A model generated the notes under the pieces. It was not told the origin of the DNA, ran no database searches, and saw only the letters and a program-made list of their open reading frames with translations. Source: Catenulispora acidiphila DSM 44928 (GTDB lineage: Bacteria > Actinomycetota > Actinomycetes > Streptomycetales > Catenulisporaceae). Taken from it: a stretch of 64,000 bases of DNA. Positions 34,634 through 44,209 of the stretch are shown here, one piece after another; the stretch's first letter is position 1, and each line of letters starts with the position of its first letter. The stretch lies in contig NC_013131.1 in NCBI RefSeq assembly GCF_000024025.1, forward strand, positions 7,750,001-7,814,000, read 5' to 3'. The position numbers were made by a program, and so were the translations under genes.

Positions 34634-34664
34634 GGGCCGCTGCCGTCGAGGGCGTCAGCGGCCC
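34634..34664 (+). terminator. Hairpin terminator after the MarR-controlled unit
   Basis: GGGCCGCTG (34634-34642) pairs with CAGCGGCCC (34656-34664). A second hairpin, CGGCGTCCTG (34724-34733) with CAGGACGCCG (34749-34758), lies downstream and could serve the convergent methyltransferase gene. Nothing else is seen in the 292-bp gap. Confidence 0.65.
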
Positions 34665-34912
34665 TGAAAGACGGCGTCCATCCGGATGAAAACCGCGCGG
34701 GCCGTGCGCCCTGGCGGTGAGTACGGCGTCCTGCGTCCGTCCGCGACACAGGACGCCGCACTCCGCTTCTCACAGCACGGCACGCTCCCGACGCCGACGA
34801 ATCCGCACTCTGATATCGCCTGACAGCCCCGCACAGCGCCCGAGGGCCCGGCGCGGGGCGGGATCCTGGCGCCGCGCCCGCCCGGTCGGCAGCGGGCCCA
34901 TGGCGGCTCCGC

Positions 34913-35746
34913 TCAGCGCTTGATCCCCACCCCGACCAGACCCCAGATCTCCTGCCAGTCCTCGCGGACCTCGCCGTCGGGGCGCCACAGCGGCCGCGGC
35001 ACGATGCCGGGCTGGATGATCTCGGTGCCGGTGAACAGGTCCCTGATCTCCTTCTCGCTGCGCATGTACATCGGCGAGGTCGCCTGGTCCCAGGCGCGGA
35101 CCGCCGCCTCGGCCTGGACCGGGCGGCCGCCGTCGGTGATGTGCGAGACCACCAGGGCGCTGCCGGCGGGGACGGCGGCCAGGAACTCGGCGACCATCGC
35201 GTGCGGGTCCTCTTCGGGCGCGATGAAGTGCAGCAGGGAGTTCATCACGATCGCCACCGGCTGCTTCAGGTCCAGCACGCGGCGCAGTTCCGGGTCGGCC
35301 AGCACCTCGGCGGGGCGGCGGACGTCGGCCTCGACGACCGCGGTGTGCGTCGGGTCGGCGGCGGCCACCAGGGCGCGGCCGTGGACGGCGACCATCGGGT
35401 CGTAGTCGACGAAGACGATGCGCGCCTGCGGGTGCGCCTCGCGGGCGGTGTCGCCGATGTTGTCCGTGCCGGGCAGGCCGCTGCCGAGGTCGAGGAACTG
35501 CGTGATGCCGGAGGCGGCGAGGAATCTGGTCGCGCGATTGAGGAACGCGCGGTTCTCCTGGAGGATCTCGCGGGCTTGCGGAACGTGGCGCAGCGCCGTC
35601 TCGGCGGCCTCGCGGTCCACGTCGAAGTAGTGCATCCCGCCGAGCAGGTATTCGTAGATACGCGCGGTGTGGGCCCTGGTGGTGTCCAGCTCCGGGGGCA
35701 CCCAGCCGGGGATCAGTGTGCTGTCGATGGTGTCGACGACGTCCAT
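34913..35746 (-). CDS. DUF574-type SAM-dependent methyltransferase
   Basis: 277 aa. ATG (35744-35746) with a run of six G upstream; longer readings lack a start signal. Pattern of the actinobacterial S-adenosyl methyltransferase family (PF04672): DTTRAHTARIYEYLLGG at the N-terminus, FLDLGSGLPGTDNIG (SAM motif I), RIVFVDYDPMVAVHGRALV (motif II acid), VEADVRRPAEVL, and VSHITDGGRP. Streptomycetes carry many copies, often near regulators; substrates are mostly unknown. Confidence 0.93.
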   Translation of the reverse strand: MDVVDTIDSTLIPGWVPPELDTTRAHTARIYEYLLGGMHYFDVDREAAETALRHVPQAREILQENRAFLNRATRFLAASGITQFLDLGSGLPGTDNIGDTAREAHPQARIVFVDYDPMVAVHGRALVAAADPTHTAVVEADVRRPAEVLADPELRRVLDLKQPVAIVMNSLLHFIAPEEDPHAMVAEFLAAVPAGSALVVSHITDGGRPVQAEAAVRAWDQATSPMYMRSEKEIRDLFTGTEIIQPGIVPRPLWRPDGEVREDWQEIWGLVGVGIKR

Positions 35747-36015
35747 GGTCCCCCCGCTGCCGGCTCCGAGTTCCGTACTGTCCACCGAGGTCGCGGCGGG
35801 TTCGGGTGGCCCGCCGGTCTTCGAGGCCTGATGTTCGTCAACCACCCGCGAGAGCCTAGCGGACAACCCTGTGAACCGGACCCGCGAACAATGACCGAGA
35901 TCGGGTCTTGACACCCGGCGACACTCGCGCTCTGACGGCTCGTCATTGTCCCGATACGTATTCGACCCGAGTTGTCCGTCGTATTGTGGCGCCGCAGCTG
36001 GTAGAAATTTTGGTC

Positions 36016-38682
36016 ATGTCGAAGAATGCCAGCGCCCGACGAGTCCGCCGCCGCCTCATAGCCGGGGTGGCGGTGTCCACCATGGTCAGTGCGGCTTCGG
36101 TGGCGACCACGGTCAGCGCACAGGCCGACGCGACCCCGTCCGGTGGCCAGTCGTCGCCGGCGGCGGCTCCGTCAACGCCGTCGTCGTCGAGCCAGCCGGA
36201 TCCGACGTCGGGCAGCACGACCCCGGCGCCCACGCCGACCCCGACTCCCACACCGACGCCGACACCCACGCCGACTCCGACACCCACGAGCCCTCCCTCC
36301 TCGTCCTCGTCGTCGGCGCCGCCCACGACGGGCCCGACCCAGCTGCCGCCCACGCCGACGGCGCCCCCGACGACGCAGCCGGTCGTCCCCTCGGCGCCCC
36401 CGAAGACCCCGGCGCCGGCGCCCGTCAAGGTCAAGCCGGCGCCGCCGGCGGCGAACCCGGCGCCCTACATCCCGCCGCCGGACCCGGTCCCGGTCCCGGT
36501 GCACCCGCCGGCCGGCGCGGGCCAGTTCGACAACTCGCTGATCGCCACCACCGCCCTGGCCTACGTCGGCCGGTGGGGCGGGCAGGCCTGCGTGGACGCC
36601 AACCGCTTCCGCTCCGGCCAGTGCCGGGAGTTCGTGGACTGCGTGGTGTCGCTGGCCAGCGGCGGCAAGATCTGGCCGGTCGACCCGGGCGGGAACTACC
36701 AGGTCGGGTTCAGCTCGGTCGGCGCGGTCCCGGTGGCGCCCGCCGCGGCCGCCGAGGGCGACATCATCCAGATCGGCGACCACGACGAGTCCAACCCGCT
36801 GCACACCGCGATCGTGCTGACCAACCACGGCAACGGCACGTTCACCGTCGTGGACTCCAACTGGGTCGGCGAGCCGCTCGTCAAGGAACTGGTCGGCGTG
36901 CACGACTGGACGCCGCCGGCCGCCGCGCAGTTCTGGCGCCTGGGCGCGGTCAACCCGAACAACCCCGGCTGGCACATGCCGAAGGGCGGCCTCACCGGCG
37001 GCTCCGGTCTGATCGGGAACCAGGCTCCGGACACCGCGATCAACCCGCCGCCGCCGGCTCCGACGGCGAGCACGAACACCGTGAACGGACTGGCTTCCGG
37101 GATCATCACGGTGCGTTCGGCGGACGCCGATCCGGCGCACCCGGCGGTCCGCATGCAGTACTGGATCGACGGCAAGTCCGGCCAGGCGCTCGACAACGCC
37201 CCCGGCGGCGCGCTGCTCTCGCTGGACACCACGAAGCTGTCGGACGGCCCGCACGTGATCACCACGCAGGCGATGGCGGCCGACGGCGCCATCTCCCCGC
37301 TGTCGGCACCGGTCACCATCACTGTCACCAACCACCAGCTGACCATCGCCGTCGCCGCCCCGAACGCGCCGCTGCTGTCCGGCACGGTGCCGCTGGGCGT
37401 CGGCGCGGCTCCGGCCGCAGACCTGGCCACCGAGACGTTGACGCTGGACGGCGTGGCGCAGCAGGAGCCGATGACCACCAGCAACCAGCTGAATCTGGAC
37501 ACGACCACCCTGACCGCCGGCCAGCACCAGATCAAGGTCGCGGTGACCAACCGCGAGGGCCAGACGGTGACGTGGGGACCGGTGATCGTGACGGTCACCG
37601 GCGCGGCCACCGGACCCCGGGCCGTGCTGCCCTCGGCCACCGCCGGGCACGCCGACCTCGTCGCGGTCGACGCCACCGGGCGGCTGCTGCGCTACCCCTG
37701 GGTCTCCGACGGGACGTTCGGCGTGCCGCAGCCGGTCGCCGACGGGTTCGCGGACGTCACCTCGCTCGTGGCCGGGCACTTCGCCGGCCCGGCCGGGGCG
37801 GTCCAGCTGCTCGCGGTGCGCAAGGACGGCAGCGCGCACCTGTACAGCTTCGACGCCGCCGGCAAGGCGGTGGATCAGGGTGCTGTCAACGGGCCGATCT
37901 GGAACAACTACACGCGTCTGACCGCCGGGGTGTTCACCAAGGGCGGGCAGGAGCAGCTGGTCGGGACCGACGCCGTCGGGCACGCGCAGCTGATCACGAT
38001 CACGGTTCCGCCGGCTGTCATTCCGGCCACGCCGGCGACGCCTGCCACACCGACGGTTCCGGCCACTCCCACGGCCGCGACTTCACCGGCTTCACCGGCA
38101 TCGCCGACTTCCCCGGCGTCTCCAGCGTCCCCGGCCTCCCCGGCCTCCCCGGCCGGAGCGCTGCCCGGCGCCGCCACGACGTCCCTGCCAGGCTCCGGCG
38201 ACACGCCTCTGTCCCGCCGCACCGACCCCCATCCGGCGGTCGCACCGGCTGCCGTGGTCACGGCGAAGCCCGCGATCACCACGGCGATCCAAGGACTGCC
38301 GCAGAGCCCGGTGCTCGCCGGCGCGGTGACCATCCAAGCCGTTCCGGGCGCCGACGGGATCGACGAGCTGGTGTCCGCCGACGCTACCGGCGCGGTCGCC
38401 ACCTTCACCTTCGGCGGCGCGCAGGGATTCGTGCCGGTCGCGAGCGCGCCCGGCGCGCCCGCCGCCGTCCGGCTGCCGGCTCCGGTCGGCACCCCGGTCG
38501 TCGGCGGATTCGTCGGCAAGGACCAGGAGATCCTCGTCACGGGAGCCGACGGGCAGACCTGGCTCCTGTCGCTGGCGCATCCCGAGCGGCCGGCTCAGGG
38601 TGCTGCGTTCCAGTCGGACGCCGTGGTCCCGCCGACCCAGCCCGCGCAGAGCCAGCACCGGCTCAGCCAGCCCGCGGGATGA
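36016..38682 (+). CDS. Large secreted modular protein with CHAP-like domain, PT-rich linker and repeat-containing C-terminus
   Basis: 888 aa, ATG. Signal peptide: basic start then LIAGVAVSTMVSAASVATTVSAQA. Residues ~40-170 are a Pro/Thr/Ser linker with a PT dipeptide run. Residues ~175-320 resemble an amidase/CHAP domain: RSGQCREFVDCVV with the candidate Cys, GDIIQIGDHDESNPLHTAIVLTN with the His, and FTVVDSNW. Then come two Ig-like or bacterial-surface domains (DTTKLSDGPHVITTQAMAADG; TTLTAGQHQIKVAVTNREGQ) and a propeller-like region (GHADLVAVDATGRLLRYPW; AVQLLAVRKDGSAHLYSF) interrupted by a second Pro/Ala/Thr/Ser linker. Probably a wall-associated peptidoglycan-acting protein. Confidence 0.82.
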   Translation: MSKNASARRVRRRLIAGVAVSTMVSAASVATTVSAQADATPSGGQSSPAAAPSTPSSSSQPDPTSGSTTPAPTPTPTPTPTPTPTPTPTPTSPPSSSSSSAPPTTGPTQLPPTPTAPPTTQPVVPSAPPKTPAPAPVKVKPAPPAANPAPYIPPPDPVPVPVHPPAGAGQFDNSLIATTALAYVGRWGGQACVDANRFRSGQCREFVDCVVSLASGGKIWPVDPGGNYQVGFSSVGAVPVAPAAAAEGDIIQIGDHDESNPLHTAIVLTNHGNGTFTVVDSNWVGEPLVKELVGVHDWTPPAAAQFWRLGAVNPNNPGWHMPKGGLTGGSGLIGNQAPDTAINPPPPAPTASTNTVNGLASGIITVRSADADPAHPAVRMQYWIDGKSGQALDNAPGGALLSLDTTKLSDGPHVITTQAMAADGAISPLSAPVTITVTNHQLTIAVAAPNAPLLSGTVPLGVGAAPAADLATETLTLDGVAQQEPMTTSNQLNLDTTTLTAGQHQIKVAVTNREGQTVTWGPVIVTVTGAATGPRAVLPSATAGHADLVAVDATGRLLRYPWVSDGTFGVPQPVADGFADVTSLVAGHFAGPAGAVQLLAVRKDGSAHLYSFDAAGKAVDQGAVNGPIWNNYTRLTAGVFTKGGQEQLVGTDAVGHAQLITITVPPAVIPATPATPATPTVPATPTAATSPASPASPTSPASPASPASPASPAGALPGAATTSLPGSGDTPLSRRTDPHPAVAPAAVVTAKPAITTAIQGLPQSPVLAGAVTIQAVPGADGIDELVSADATGAVATFTFGGAQGFVPVASAPGAPAAVRLPAPVGTPVVGGFVGKDQEILVTGADGQTWLLSLAHPERPAQGAAFQSDAVVPPTQPAQSQHRLSQPAG
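36229..36288 (+). repeat. Pro-Thr dipeptide microsatellite in the secreted protein
   Basis: About ten near-perfect 6-base CCCACG/CCGACx units encode alternating Pro-Thr, a flexible wall-spanning linker. A similar Pro-Ala-Ser run lies at 38030-38160. Confidence 0.85.
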
Positions 38683-38719
38683 TCGCGCGGGCTCTGCGAG
38701 CGTAGAGAAAATGGTGACA

Positions 38720-38752
38720 GCCGCCCGGGAACTGGGAGGTCTCCCGGGCGGC
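38720..38752. terminator. Bidirectional hairpin between convergent genes
   Basis: GCCGCCCGGGA (38720-38730) pairs with TCCCGGGCGGC (38742-38752), 11 bp, loop of 11. There is no strong T run. Confidence 0.7.
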
Positions 38753-38769
38753 CGTCTACGCCTTGTTTA

Positions 38770-38964
38770 TCAGGTTCGCCGTTCCGGCGCTACGGTCCCG
38801 GGCTCGCTGCGGACGGGTGACGGTTGCGCGGCCGCGCTGCTCGCGCCCTCCCCGACGCGCTCCTGACGGTGATCCGCGCACCGATCCGTCAAACGCAAAA
38901 CCAACACGATGTTCGCCAGGACCAACACGGCGACGAGGGTGGCCAACACGGACGGAAGGGACAT
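38770..38964 (-). CDS. Small single-span membrane protein
   Basis: 64 aa, ATG (38962-38964) with AAGGAG five to six bases upstream, which makes the short gene credible. One membrane helix at residues ~4-23 (LPSVLATLVAVLVLANIVLVL) and a soluble polar tail. No family recognised. The 306-bp gap from here to the ahcY stop holds only a terminator. Confidence 0.6.
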   Translation of the reverse strand: MSLPSVLATLVAVLVLANIVLVLRLTDRCADHRQERVGEGASSAAAQPSPVRSEPGTVAPERRT

Positions 38965-39187
38965 GCGCACTCCTTGCCGAGCACCACGGCCGAGGGACCG
39001 GCGCTTACGGGTGATCAGGTGCGGATGCTACCAAAGCCGGACCCGCGCAGGTAAGGCTCTGATTCGCAGGATGACCCACACTTCTTCCTAAGAATTCCCA
39101 GGGTGTTCGCCCGAGTACCCCGAGCGATGTTTTCTCCGCCCGGAATGTCGCGAAGTGCCGGATACGAAACCGCGGCGAGGCGTTGAT

Positions 39188-39223
39188 CGGGAGCTGACCG
39201 GCCCGCAAGCCGATCAGCTCCCG
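39188..39223 (-). terminator. Hairpin terminator of ahcY
   Basis: CGGGAGCTGA (39188-39197) pairs with TCAGCTCCCG (39214-39223), about 50 bases after the ahcY stop on the minus strand. Confidence 0.7.
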
Positions 39224-39270
39224 CAGAGCCTCAGTGTCGCCTAGTTCTGCTTAGCGCCGTTTAATACCGC

Positions 39271-40731
39271 TTAGTACCGGTAGTGCTCGGCCTTATAAGG
39301 GCCCTCAATCTCCACGCCGAGGTACTCCGCCTGCTCGGCGGACAGCTCGGTGAGCTGCACGCCGAGCGCGTCCAGATGCAGCCGCGCCACCTTCTCGTCG
39401 AGGTGCTTGGGCAGGCGGTACACCGCGTCCTGGTAGCGGTCGGGCTGCGTGAACAGCTCGATCTGCGCCAGGACCTGGTTCGCGAACGACGCCGACATCA
39501 CGAAGCTCGGATGGCCGGTGGCGTTGCCGAGGTTGAACAGGCGCCCCTCGGACAGCACGAGGACCGCGTGCCCGTCCGCGAACGTCCACTGGTGGACCTG
39601 CGGCTTGATCTCGGTCTTGGTCACGCCGGGGTGCGCGGCCAGGCCGGCGAGGTCGATCTCGGTGTCGAAGTGGCCGACGTTGCCGACGATCGCGTTGTGC
39701 CGCATGCGCGCCAGGTGCTCGACGCCGATGGCGCCGGTGCCGCCGGTGGCGGTGACGAAGATGTGCCCGTCGGCGACGACCTGCTCCAGGCGCGCCACCT
39801 GGAAGCCGTCCATCGCCGCCTGGAGGGCGTTGATGGGGTCGATCTCCGTGATCACGACGCGCGCGCCCTGGCCGCGCAGCGCCTCGGCCGCGCCCTTGCC
39901 GACGTCGCCGTAGCCGCAGACCACGGCGACCTTGCCGCCGAGCATGACGTCGGTGGCGCGGTTCAGGCCGTCGGGCAGGGAGTGGCGGATGCCGTACTTG
40001 TTGTCGAACTTGGACTTGGTGACCGAGTCGTTGACGTTGATCGCCGGGAACAGCAGCCGTCCTTCTCGCGCCAGCTTGTACAGGCGCGCGACGCCGTTGG
40101 TGGTCTCCTCCGACACCCCGCGCAGCCCGGCGGCGATGCGGGTGAAGCGGCGGTCGTCCTCGGCGAGGCTGTCGGCCAGCAGCCGCAGGATCTGGCGGCG
40201 CTCCTCGTGATCGCCGGGCTCCGGCTCCGGGACACCGCCGGCGGTCTCGTACTCGGCGCCGAGGTGGACCAGCAAGGTGGCGTCGCCGCCGTCGTCGACG
40301 AGCAGGTCCGGACCGCGGCCGTCGCCGAAGTCGAACAGCTGGCGGGTGCACCACCAGTACTCCTCGAGGGTTTCGCCCTTCCAGGCGAACACCGAGGTGC
40401 CGGTGGGCTTGCCGGGCGTGCCGTCCGGACCGACGACGACCGCGGCCGCCGCCTCGTCCTGGGTGGAGAAGATGTTGCAGGACACCCAGCGGACCTCGGC
40501 GCCGAGCGCGGCGAGAGTCTCGATGAGGACCGCGGTCTGCACGGTCATGTGCAGGGAGCCGGCGATCCGGGCGCCGCGCAGGGGCTGCGCCGCCGCGTGC
40601 TCGGCGCGCAGCGCCATCAGGCCGGGCATCTCGTGCTCGGCCAACTGGATCTGGAGGCGGCCGGACTCGGCCAGGTCGAGGTCGGCGACGGCGAACCGCA
40701 GGCCGCCGATCTCCTTCAGGTGGTGCTTCAT
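39271..40731 (-). CDS. ahcY: Adenosylhomocysteinase
   Basis: Cytosolic NAD-dependent enzyme of the methyl cycle that splits S-adenosylhomocysteine into adenosine and homocysteine, relieving inhibition of methyltransferases. 486 aa from ATG (40729-40731). Family motifs: [56 protein letters not shown], and the NAD-binding [13 protein letters not shown] near residue 272. The C-terminal KAEHYRY, which reaches into the neighbouring subunit, is intact. An SAH riboswitch lies 68 bases upstream of the start, so expression should rise when SAH accumulates. Confidence 0.98.
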   Translation of the reverse strand: MKHHLKEIGGLRFAVADLDLAESGRLQIQLAEHEMPGLMALRAEHAAAQPLRGARIAGSLHMTVQTAVLIETLAALGAEVRWVSCNIFSTQDEAAAAVVVGPDGTPGKPTGTSVFAWKGETLEEYWWCTRQLFDFGDGRGPDLLVDDGGDATLLVHLGAEYETAGGVPEPEPGDHEERRQILRLLADSLAEDDRRFTRIAAGLRGVSEETTNGVARLYKLAREGRLLFPAINVNDSVTKSKFDNKYGIRHSLPDGLNRATDVMLGGKVAVVCGYGDVGKGAAEALRGQGARVVITEIDPINALQAAMDGFQVARLEQVVADGHIFVTATGGTGAIGVEHLARMRHNAIVGNVGHFDTEIDLAGLAAHPGVTKTEIKPQVHQWTFADGHAVLVLSEGRLFNLGNATGHPSFVMSASFANQVLAQIELFTQPDRYQDAVYRLPKHLDEKVARLHLDALGVQLTELSAEQAEYLGVEIEGPYKAEHYRY

Positions 40732-40798
40732 GCTCGCTTTCCCGTCTTCGCATGAGGTGGTGGAACCTCGGGGAAGCACGAAGTGCGCCTCCACGAGG

Positions 40799-40871
40799 GA
40801 GGCGCCCTTGGGAAAGTCGTCGGGACCGAGCGTGGCGGATCCTCGAGATCCGTTGCAGCGCCTCTCAGCTC
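40799..40871 (-). promoter_or_regulatory. SAH riboswitch upstream of ahcY
   Basis: Read on the minus strand the leader contains GAGGCGCTGCAACGG, a GATC-TCGA-GGATC hairpin, CCGCCACGCTCGG, and finally GGGCGCCTC. This matches the order of conserved elements of the S-adenosylhomocysteine riboswitch (GCGCUGC-AAC, then GCCAGGCUC with one change, then GGCGC). The first GAGGCGC and the final GCGCCTC are complementary. Position directly ahead of ahcY is the known context. Confidence 0.88.
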
Positions 40872-40917
40872 CGGCGGCGCCTGCACAAGCGGCGCGTTTT
40901 CAATGTAGCCGATCGCC

Positions 40918-41358
40918 TCATAGGTCGCGCAGGAACACCACGCGCGCCTCTCCCGGCCCGGCGTAGTCCTCGACGACCTGCGCGCTGAAGCCGATCGCGG
41001 TGTGGAACGCGACGCTGTTCGTGTTCACGACCCCGGTGATCGCCTTCAGCCGCGTGGCGCCCTGCGCGGCGGCGAGGCGGGCGAACTCCTCGTGCAGCCG
41101 GCGTCCCAAGCCCGTGCCGCGCGCGTCGTCGCGGGTGGCGATGAAGTGGATGTAGCCGACGTGGTCGGGGTTCACCCAGCCCATCAGGTAGCCGCGGATG
41201 CCCTCGGGGGAATCGGCGACCATACACGTCGCGCCGAACTCGTGGACGATCGGGAACATGTGCCCCCAGCGCATATCGCGCTCGCCCCAGTAGCGCGGCA
41301 TGTCGGCGACGATCTGGCTGAGGTCCGCGACGGTCATCGGACGCATGGTCTCGGTCAT
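40918..41358 (-). CDS. GNAT-family N-acetyltransferase
   Basis: 146 aa from ATG (41356-41358); an ATG four codons later is possible. Acetyl-CoA-binding pattern VGYIHFIATRDDARGTGLGRRLHEEF (R/Q-x-x-G-x-G/A as RGTGLG), then GATRLKAITGVVNTNSVAFHTAIGF. Single-domain acetyltransferase; acceptor unknown. Ends immediately upstream of the SAH-riboswitch promoter region on the same strand. Confidence 0.9.
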   Translation of the reverse strand: MTETMRPMTVADLSQIVADMPRYWGERDMRWGHMFPIVHEFGATCMVADSPEGIRGYLMGWVNPDHVGYIHFIATRDDARGTGLGRRLHEEFARLAAAQGATRLKAITGVVNTNSVAFHTAIGFSAQVVEDYAGPGEARVVFLRDL

Positions 41359-41543
41359 GGGGCGATCTTGACACAGGGGCGCCGCGCCGAGTCCGGGACC
41401 GGCGGGGCGAGCGCCGGTCCCGGACCCTGTGGCGGGTCGGGCAGGTCTGTGTTTGCCGAATAGTGCCGTGTGTGCCAAGGAGCGCCGTGTTTGCCGGGTG
41501 TTGTGATGGCGTTGTCTGTCAGCTCACCGCGGCCACGGGTTCA

Positions 41544-42692
41544 TCATGCCTCCGTCTTGGTGTCCTGCGATACACCGGTGAGCAATGGCAGGCGGCTGAC
41601 GGCCCTGCCACCGACGTCCAGCTCCGCCAGCGTCGCGTCCGGGTACGGGTCTCCCAGGGGTCCGTTGGCGGAGGAAGTGCTGCGCAGCCAGGCGGTACCC
41701 GGGGTGCCGTTCGCCGTGACCAGGACGTCGTAGCACTTCCCTGGCGCCAGGATCAGCGTGCCCACGGTGGTGACGTCGGCAGCCGGGACGCCGTCCTCGC
41801 CGACGACGGTGAAGGCGTAGCCGTCCATGCGGAGCCGGTAGGAGATGTCGGCGCCGGCGTTGATCAGGCGCCACAGCTGCGTCTCGTTGGGAGCCATCGT
41901 GACGACCGGTCGCAGTTGGCTGTTGACCAGGCGGACCGTCGTGGCGGCGGCGCCGGTCTGGAAGTCCTTGAGGATGAACGTGTGGGCGATGATGTGCTGG
42001 TAGGCGGCGGGCAGCAGAGTCCGGTCGTCGCCGACGATCAGCGCGCCGGACAAGCCGGCGAAGACCTGGTTCTCAGTGCCGCTGCCGGAGCCCGTACTGG
42101 CAGCACAGTTCGCTCCCATGGCGTGCGAGTGGTACCAGTACGTGCCCTGCGGATGGTTCGCCGGGATCACGAGGTGGTAGGTGGAAGTACCGCCGGGGGC
42201 GACGCACACGAACTCGTCGCCGGAGTGGTCCGCCGGATCGAGGTGCAGCCCGTGGAAGTGCACGTCGGTGGCCACCGGGAGGTGGTTCACCAGGCGGACG
42301 TCCACCTGCGCGCCGGGGTCGAAGCGGATGGTCGGGGCGACGTAGGAACCGTTGTAGGACTGGCCGATCACGGTCTTGCCGGCCAGGTCGAACTGCGTGT
42401 CGTGGGCGTCGAGGGTGACGGTCAAATCGCCATTGGAGCCGGCGGCCATGTCGGCCTCGGGCGGGTCTTGGAACGGCGCACCGGATCCCATGCGCTGGTC
42501 CTGGTCCGTCGCCGCGGGCGAGGCGTTCAACGTCCCTGTCGAGGACGCCAACGCCACCGCGCCGGTGGCGGCGGACAAGATGGCCAGGACTGTGATCACG
42601 AGTACGGCGCGGCTTGCTATCAGGCTTCTTAACGAGGTGTCGTGGTGTCCGTTTTCGGGCGCGGGCGAGCGCCATCGATGGGCAGCGGCCAC
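41544..42692 (-). CDS. Multicopper oxidase-like protein lacking the third cupredoxin domain
   Basis: About 382 aa. GTG (42690-42692) chosen for AGGAAGG upstream; an ATG 99 bases earlier has no such site. A signal anchor (RAVLVITVLAILSAATGAVALAS) is followed by cupredoxin domain 1 with copper ligands VHFHGLHLDP and GTYWYHSHAMG, then domain 2 (ETQLWRLINAGADISYRLRMDG; LILAPGKCYDVLV). The protein stops just after domain 2. Normal three-domain laccase-like oxidases carry the type 1 copper and the HCHxxxH motif in domain 3, and no such sequence follows in any frame before the next gene. Either a degraded gene or an electron-transfer-dead remnant. Confidence 0.82.
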   Translation of the reverse strand: MAAAHRWRSPAPENGHHDTSLRSLIASRAVLVITVLAILSAATGAVALASSTGTLNASPAATDQDQRMGSGAPFQDPPEADMAAGSNGDLTVTLDAHDTQFDLAGKTVIGQSYNGSYVAPTIRFDPGAQVDVRLVNHLPVATDVHFHGLHLDPADHSGDEFVCVAPGGTSTYHLVIPANHPQGTYWYHSHAMGANCAASTGSGSGTENQVFAGLSGALIVGDDRTLLPAAYQHIIAHTFILKDFQTGAAATTVRLVNSQLRPVVTMAPNETQLWRLINAGADISYRLRMDGYAFTVVGEDGVPAADVTTVGTLILAPGKCYDVLVTANGTPGTAWLRSTSSANGPLGDPYPDATLAELDVGGRAVSRLPLLTGVSQDTKTEA

Positions 42693-42937
42693 GGCGGATG
42701 TCCTTCCTGGGTGGCAGGGGCGGGAGGTGGCGGAGCCGGGTGACGCTGTGAATCCGAACCATTCGCTGAACCGCTGTAGCTTTTCAGCCATCCGTGCTCG
42801 AATTTAGGACCTGTGCGGCTTTTGGTCCAGGGGACGACGAATCGGCGCCGCGGCGGCCATACGGCAGAAACGAGCCTGAGCGTCCACTTCCTTGACGCTC
42901 GCGTCTGACGCACAGGGTTGTTCCCTAGCGTCGCGGC

Positions 42938-44209
42938 ATGAACAGCATCTCTGTGCGGGATCAAATCTGGCCGGCGCACGCGGCGTGGGCCGACGGCGAG
43001 CTCACGGTCGCCGGACACGGCGTGCGCGCGCTCGCCGCCGAGTTCGGCACGCCGCTCTACGTGCTCGACGCCGCCGACTTCCGAGCGCGCTGCTCGGCGT
43101 GGCTGGACGCATTCCCGAACGGAGACGTGCACTACGGCGGCAAGGCGTTCCTGGCGCCGGCGGTGGTGGGGTGGTTGGCGGAGCTGGGACTGTGCCTGGA
43201 TGTGTGCAGCGGCGGGGAATTGGCGGTGGCGCGCGTCGGCGGGATGCCGCCGGAGCGCGTGGTGTTCCACGGCAACAACAAGTCGGTGGCGGAGATCCGG
43301 CAGGCGGTGGCGTGGGGCGTCGGCTGCATCGTGCTGGACTCGCTGCACGAGGTCGAGCGCGTGGCGCGGGCAGCCGCAGAGGCGGGCACGCGACAGCCGG
43401 TCATGGTGCGGGTGAAGCCCGGAATCGATGCCGCCACCCACGCTTCGTTGGCGACCGGTGGCGAGCGCACCAAGTTCGGGATGTCGATGGCCTCCGGCGA
43501 GGCGATGGAGGCGGTGCGCCGGGTACTGGGGGAATCAGCACTCGAATTCATCGGGCTGCACTCGCACATCGGCTCGCAGATCTTCGACCTGGACTCGTTC
43601 GCCGAAGCCGCGCGCCGCATGGTCGGCTTCCTGCGCGACGTCGAGCGCCGGCAGGGGATCGTCGTCGGCCGCCTGGATCTCGGCGGCGGCCTCGGTATCC
43701 CTTATCTGCCCGGGGAAAAGCCCGCCTCGACTCCGGCGGATCTCGCCGACGTCCTGCACGCGGTGGTCCCTGCCGGCATCCGTCTCGCCGTCGAACCCGG
43801 TCGCGCCATCGCCGGCCCGAGCACCGTCGCGGTCTACGAGGTCGGCACAGTGAAGGGCGGCTTCGTCGCGGTGGACGGCGGCATGAGCGACAACCCGCGC
43901 CCGGCGACCTACGGCGCCGTGTACACCGCGGTCCTCGCCTCGCGGCACAGCGCGGCGCCGGTCGAGCCGGTGACGGTCGTGGGCAAGCACTGCGAGAGCG
44001 GCGACGTGCTCATCGAGGACATCGCGCTGCCGGCGGACCTGGCGCCCGGCGATCTGATCGCGATCCCGTGCTCCGGCGCCTATCAGCGTTCCACTGCCAG
44101 CAACTACAACCTGGTGACGCGGCCGCCGGTGGTCGCGGTGCACGAGAACGCGGCGCACGCCATTGTGCGCCGCGAGACTGAGGAGGATCTGCTGCGGCTC
44201 TATCCCTGA
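42938..44209 (+). CDS. lysA: Diaminopimelate decarboxylase
   Basis: PLP enzyme of alanine-racemase fold (type III) that converts meso-diaminopimelate to lysine. 423 aa. Motifs: VHYGGKAFLAP with the PLP lysine, FHGNNKS, HSHIGSQIFD, LDLGGGLGIPY, VEPGRAIAGPSTVAVYEVGTVK, VDGGMSDNPRPATYGAVY, GKHCESGD, GAYQRSTASNYN. Slightly shorter than streptomycete LysA but complete, ending in the typical VRRETEEDLLRLYP. Its last 10 bases overlap the end of the convergent LD-carboxypeptidase gene. Confidence 0.92.
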   Translation: MNSISVRDQIWPAHAAWADGELTVAGHGVRALAAEFGTPLYVLDAADFRARCSAWLDAFPNGDVHYGGKAFLAPAVVGWLAELGLCLDVCSGGELAVARVGGMPPERVVFHGNNKSVAEIRQAVAWGVGCIVLDSLHEVERVARAAAEAGTRQPVMVRVKPGIDAATHASLATGGERTKFGMSMASGEAMEAVRRVLGESALEFIGLHSHIGSQIFDLDSFAEAARRMVGFLRDVERRQGIVVGRLDLGGGLGIPYLPGEKPASTPADLADVLHAVVPAGIRLAVEPGRAIAGPSTVAVYEVGTVKGGFVAVDGGMSDNPRPATYGAVYTAVLASRHSAAPVEPVTVVGKHCESGDVLIEDIALPADLAPGDLIAIPCSGAYQRSTASNYNLVTRPPVVAVHENAAHAIVRRETEEDLLRLYP

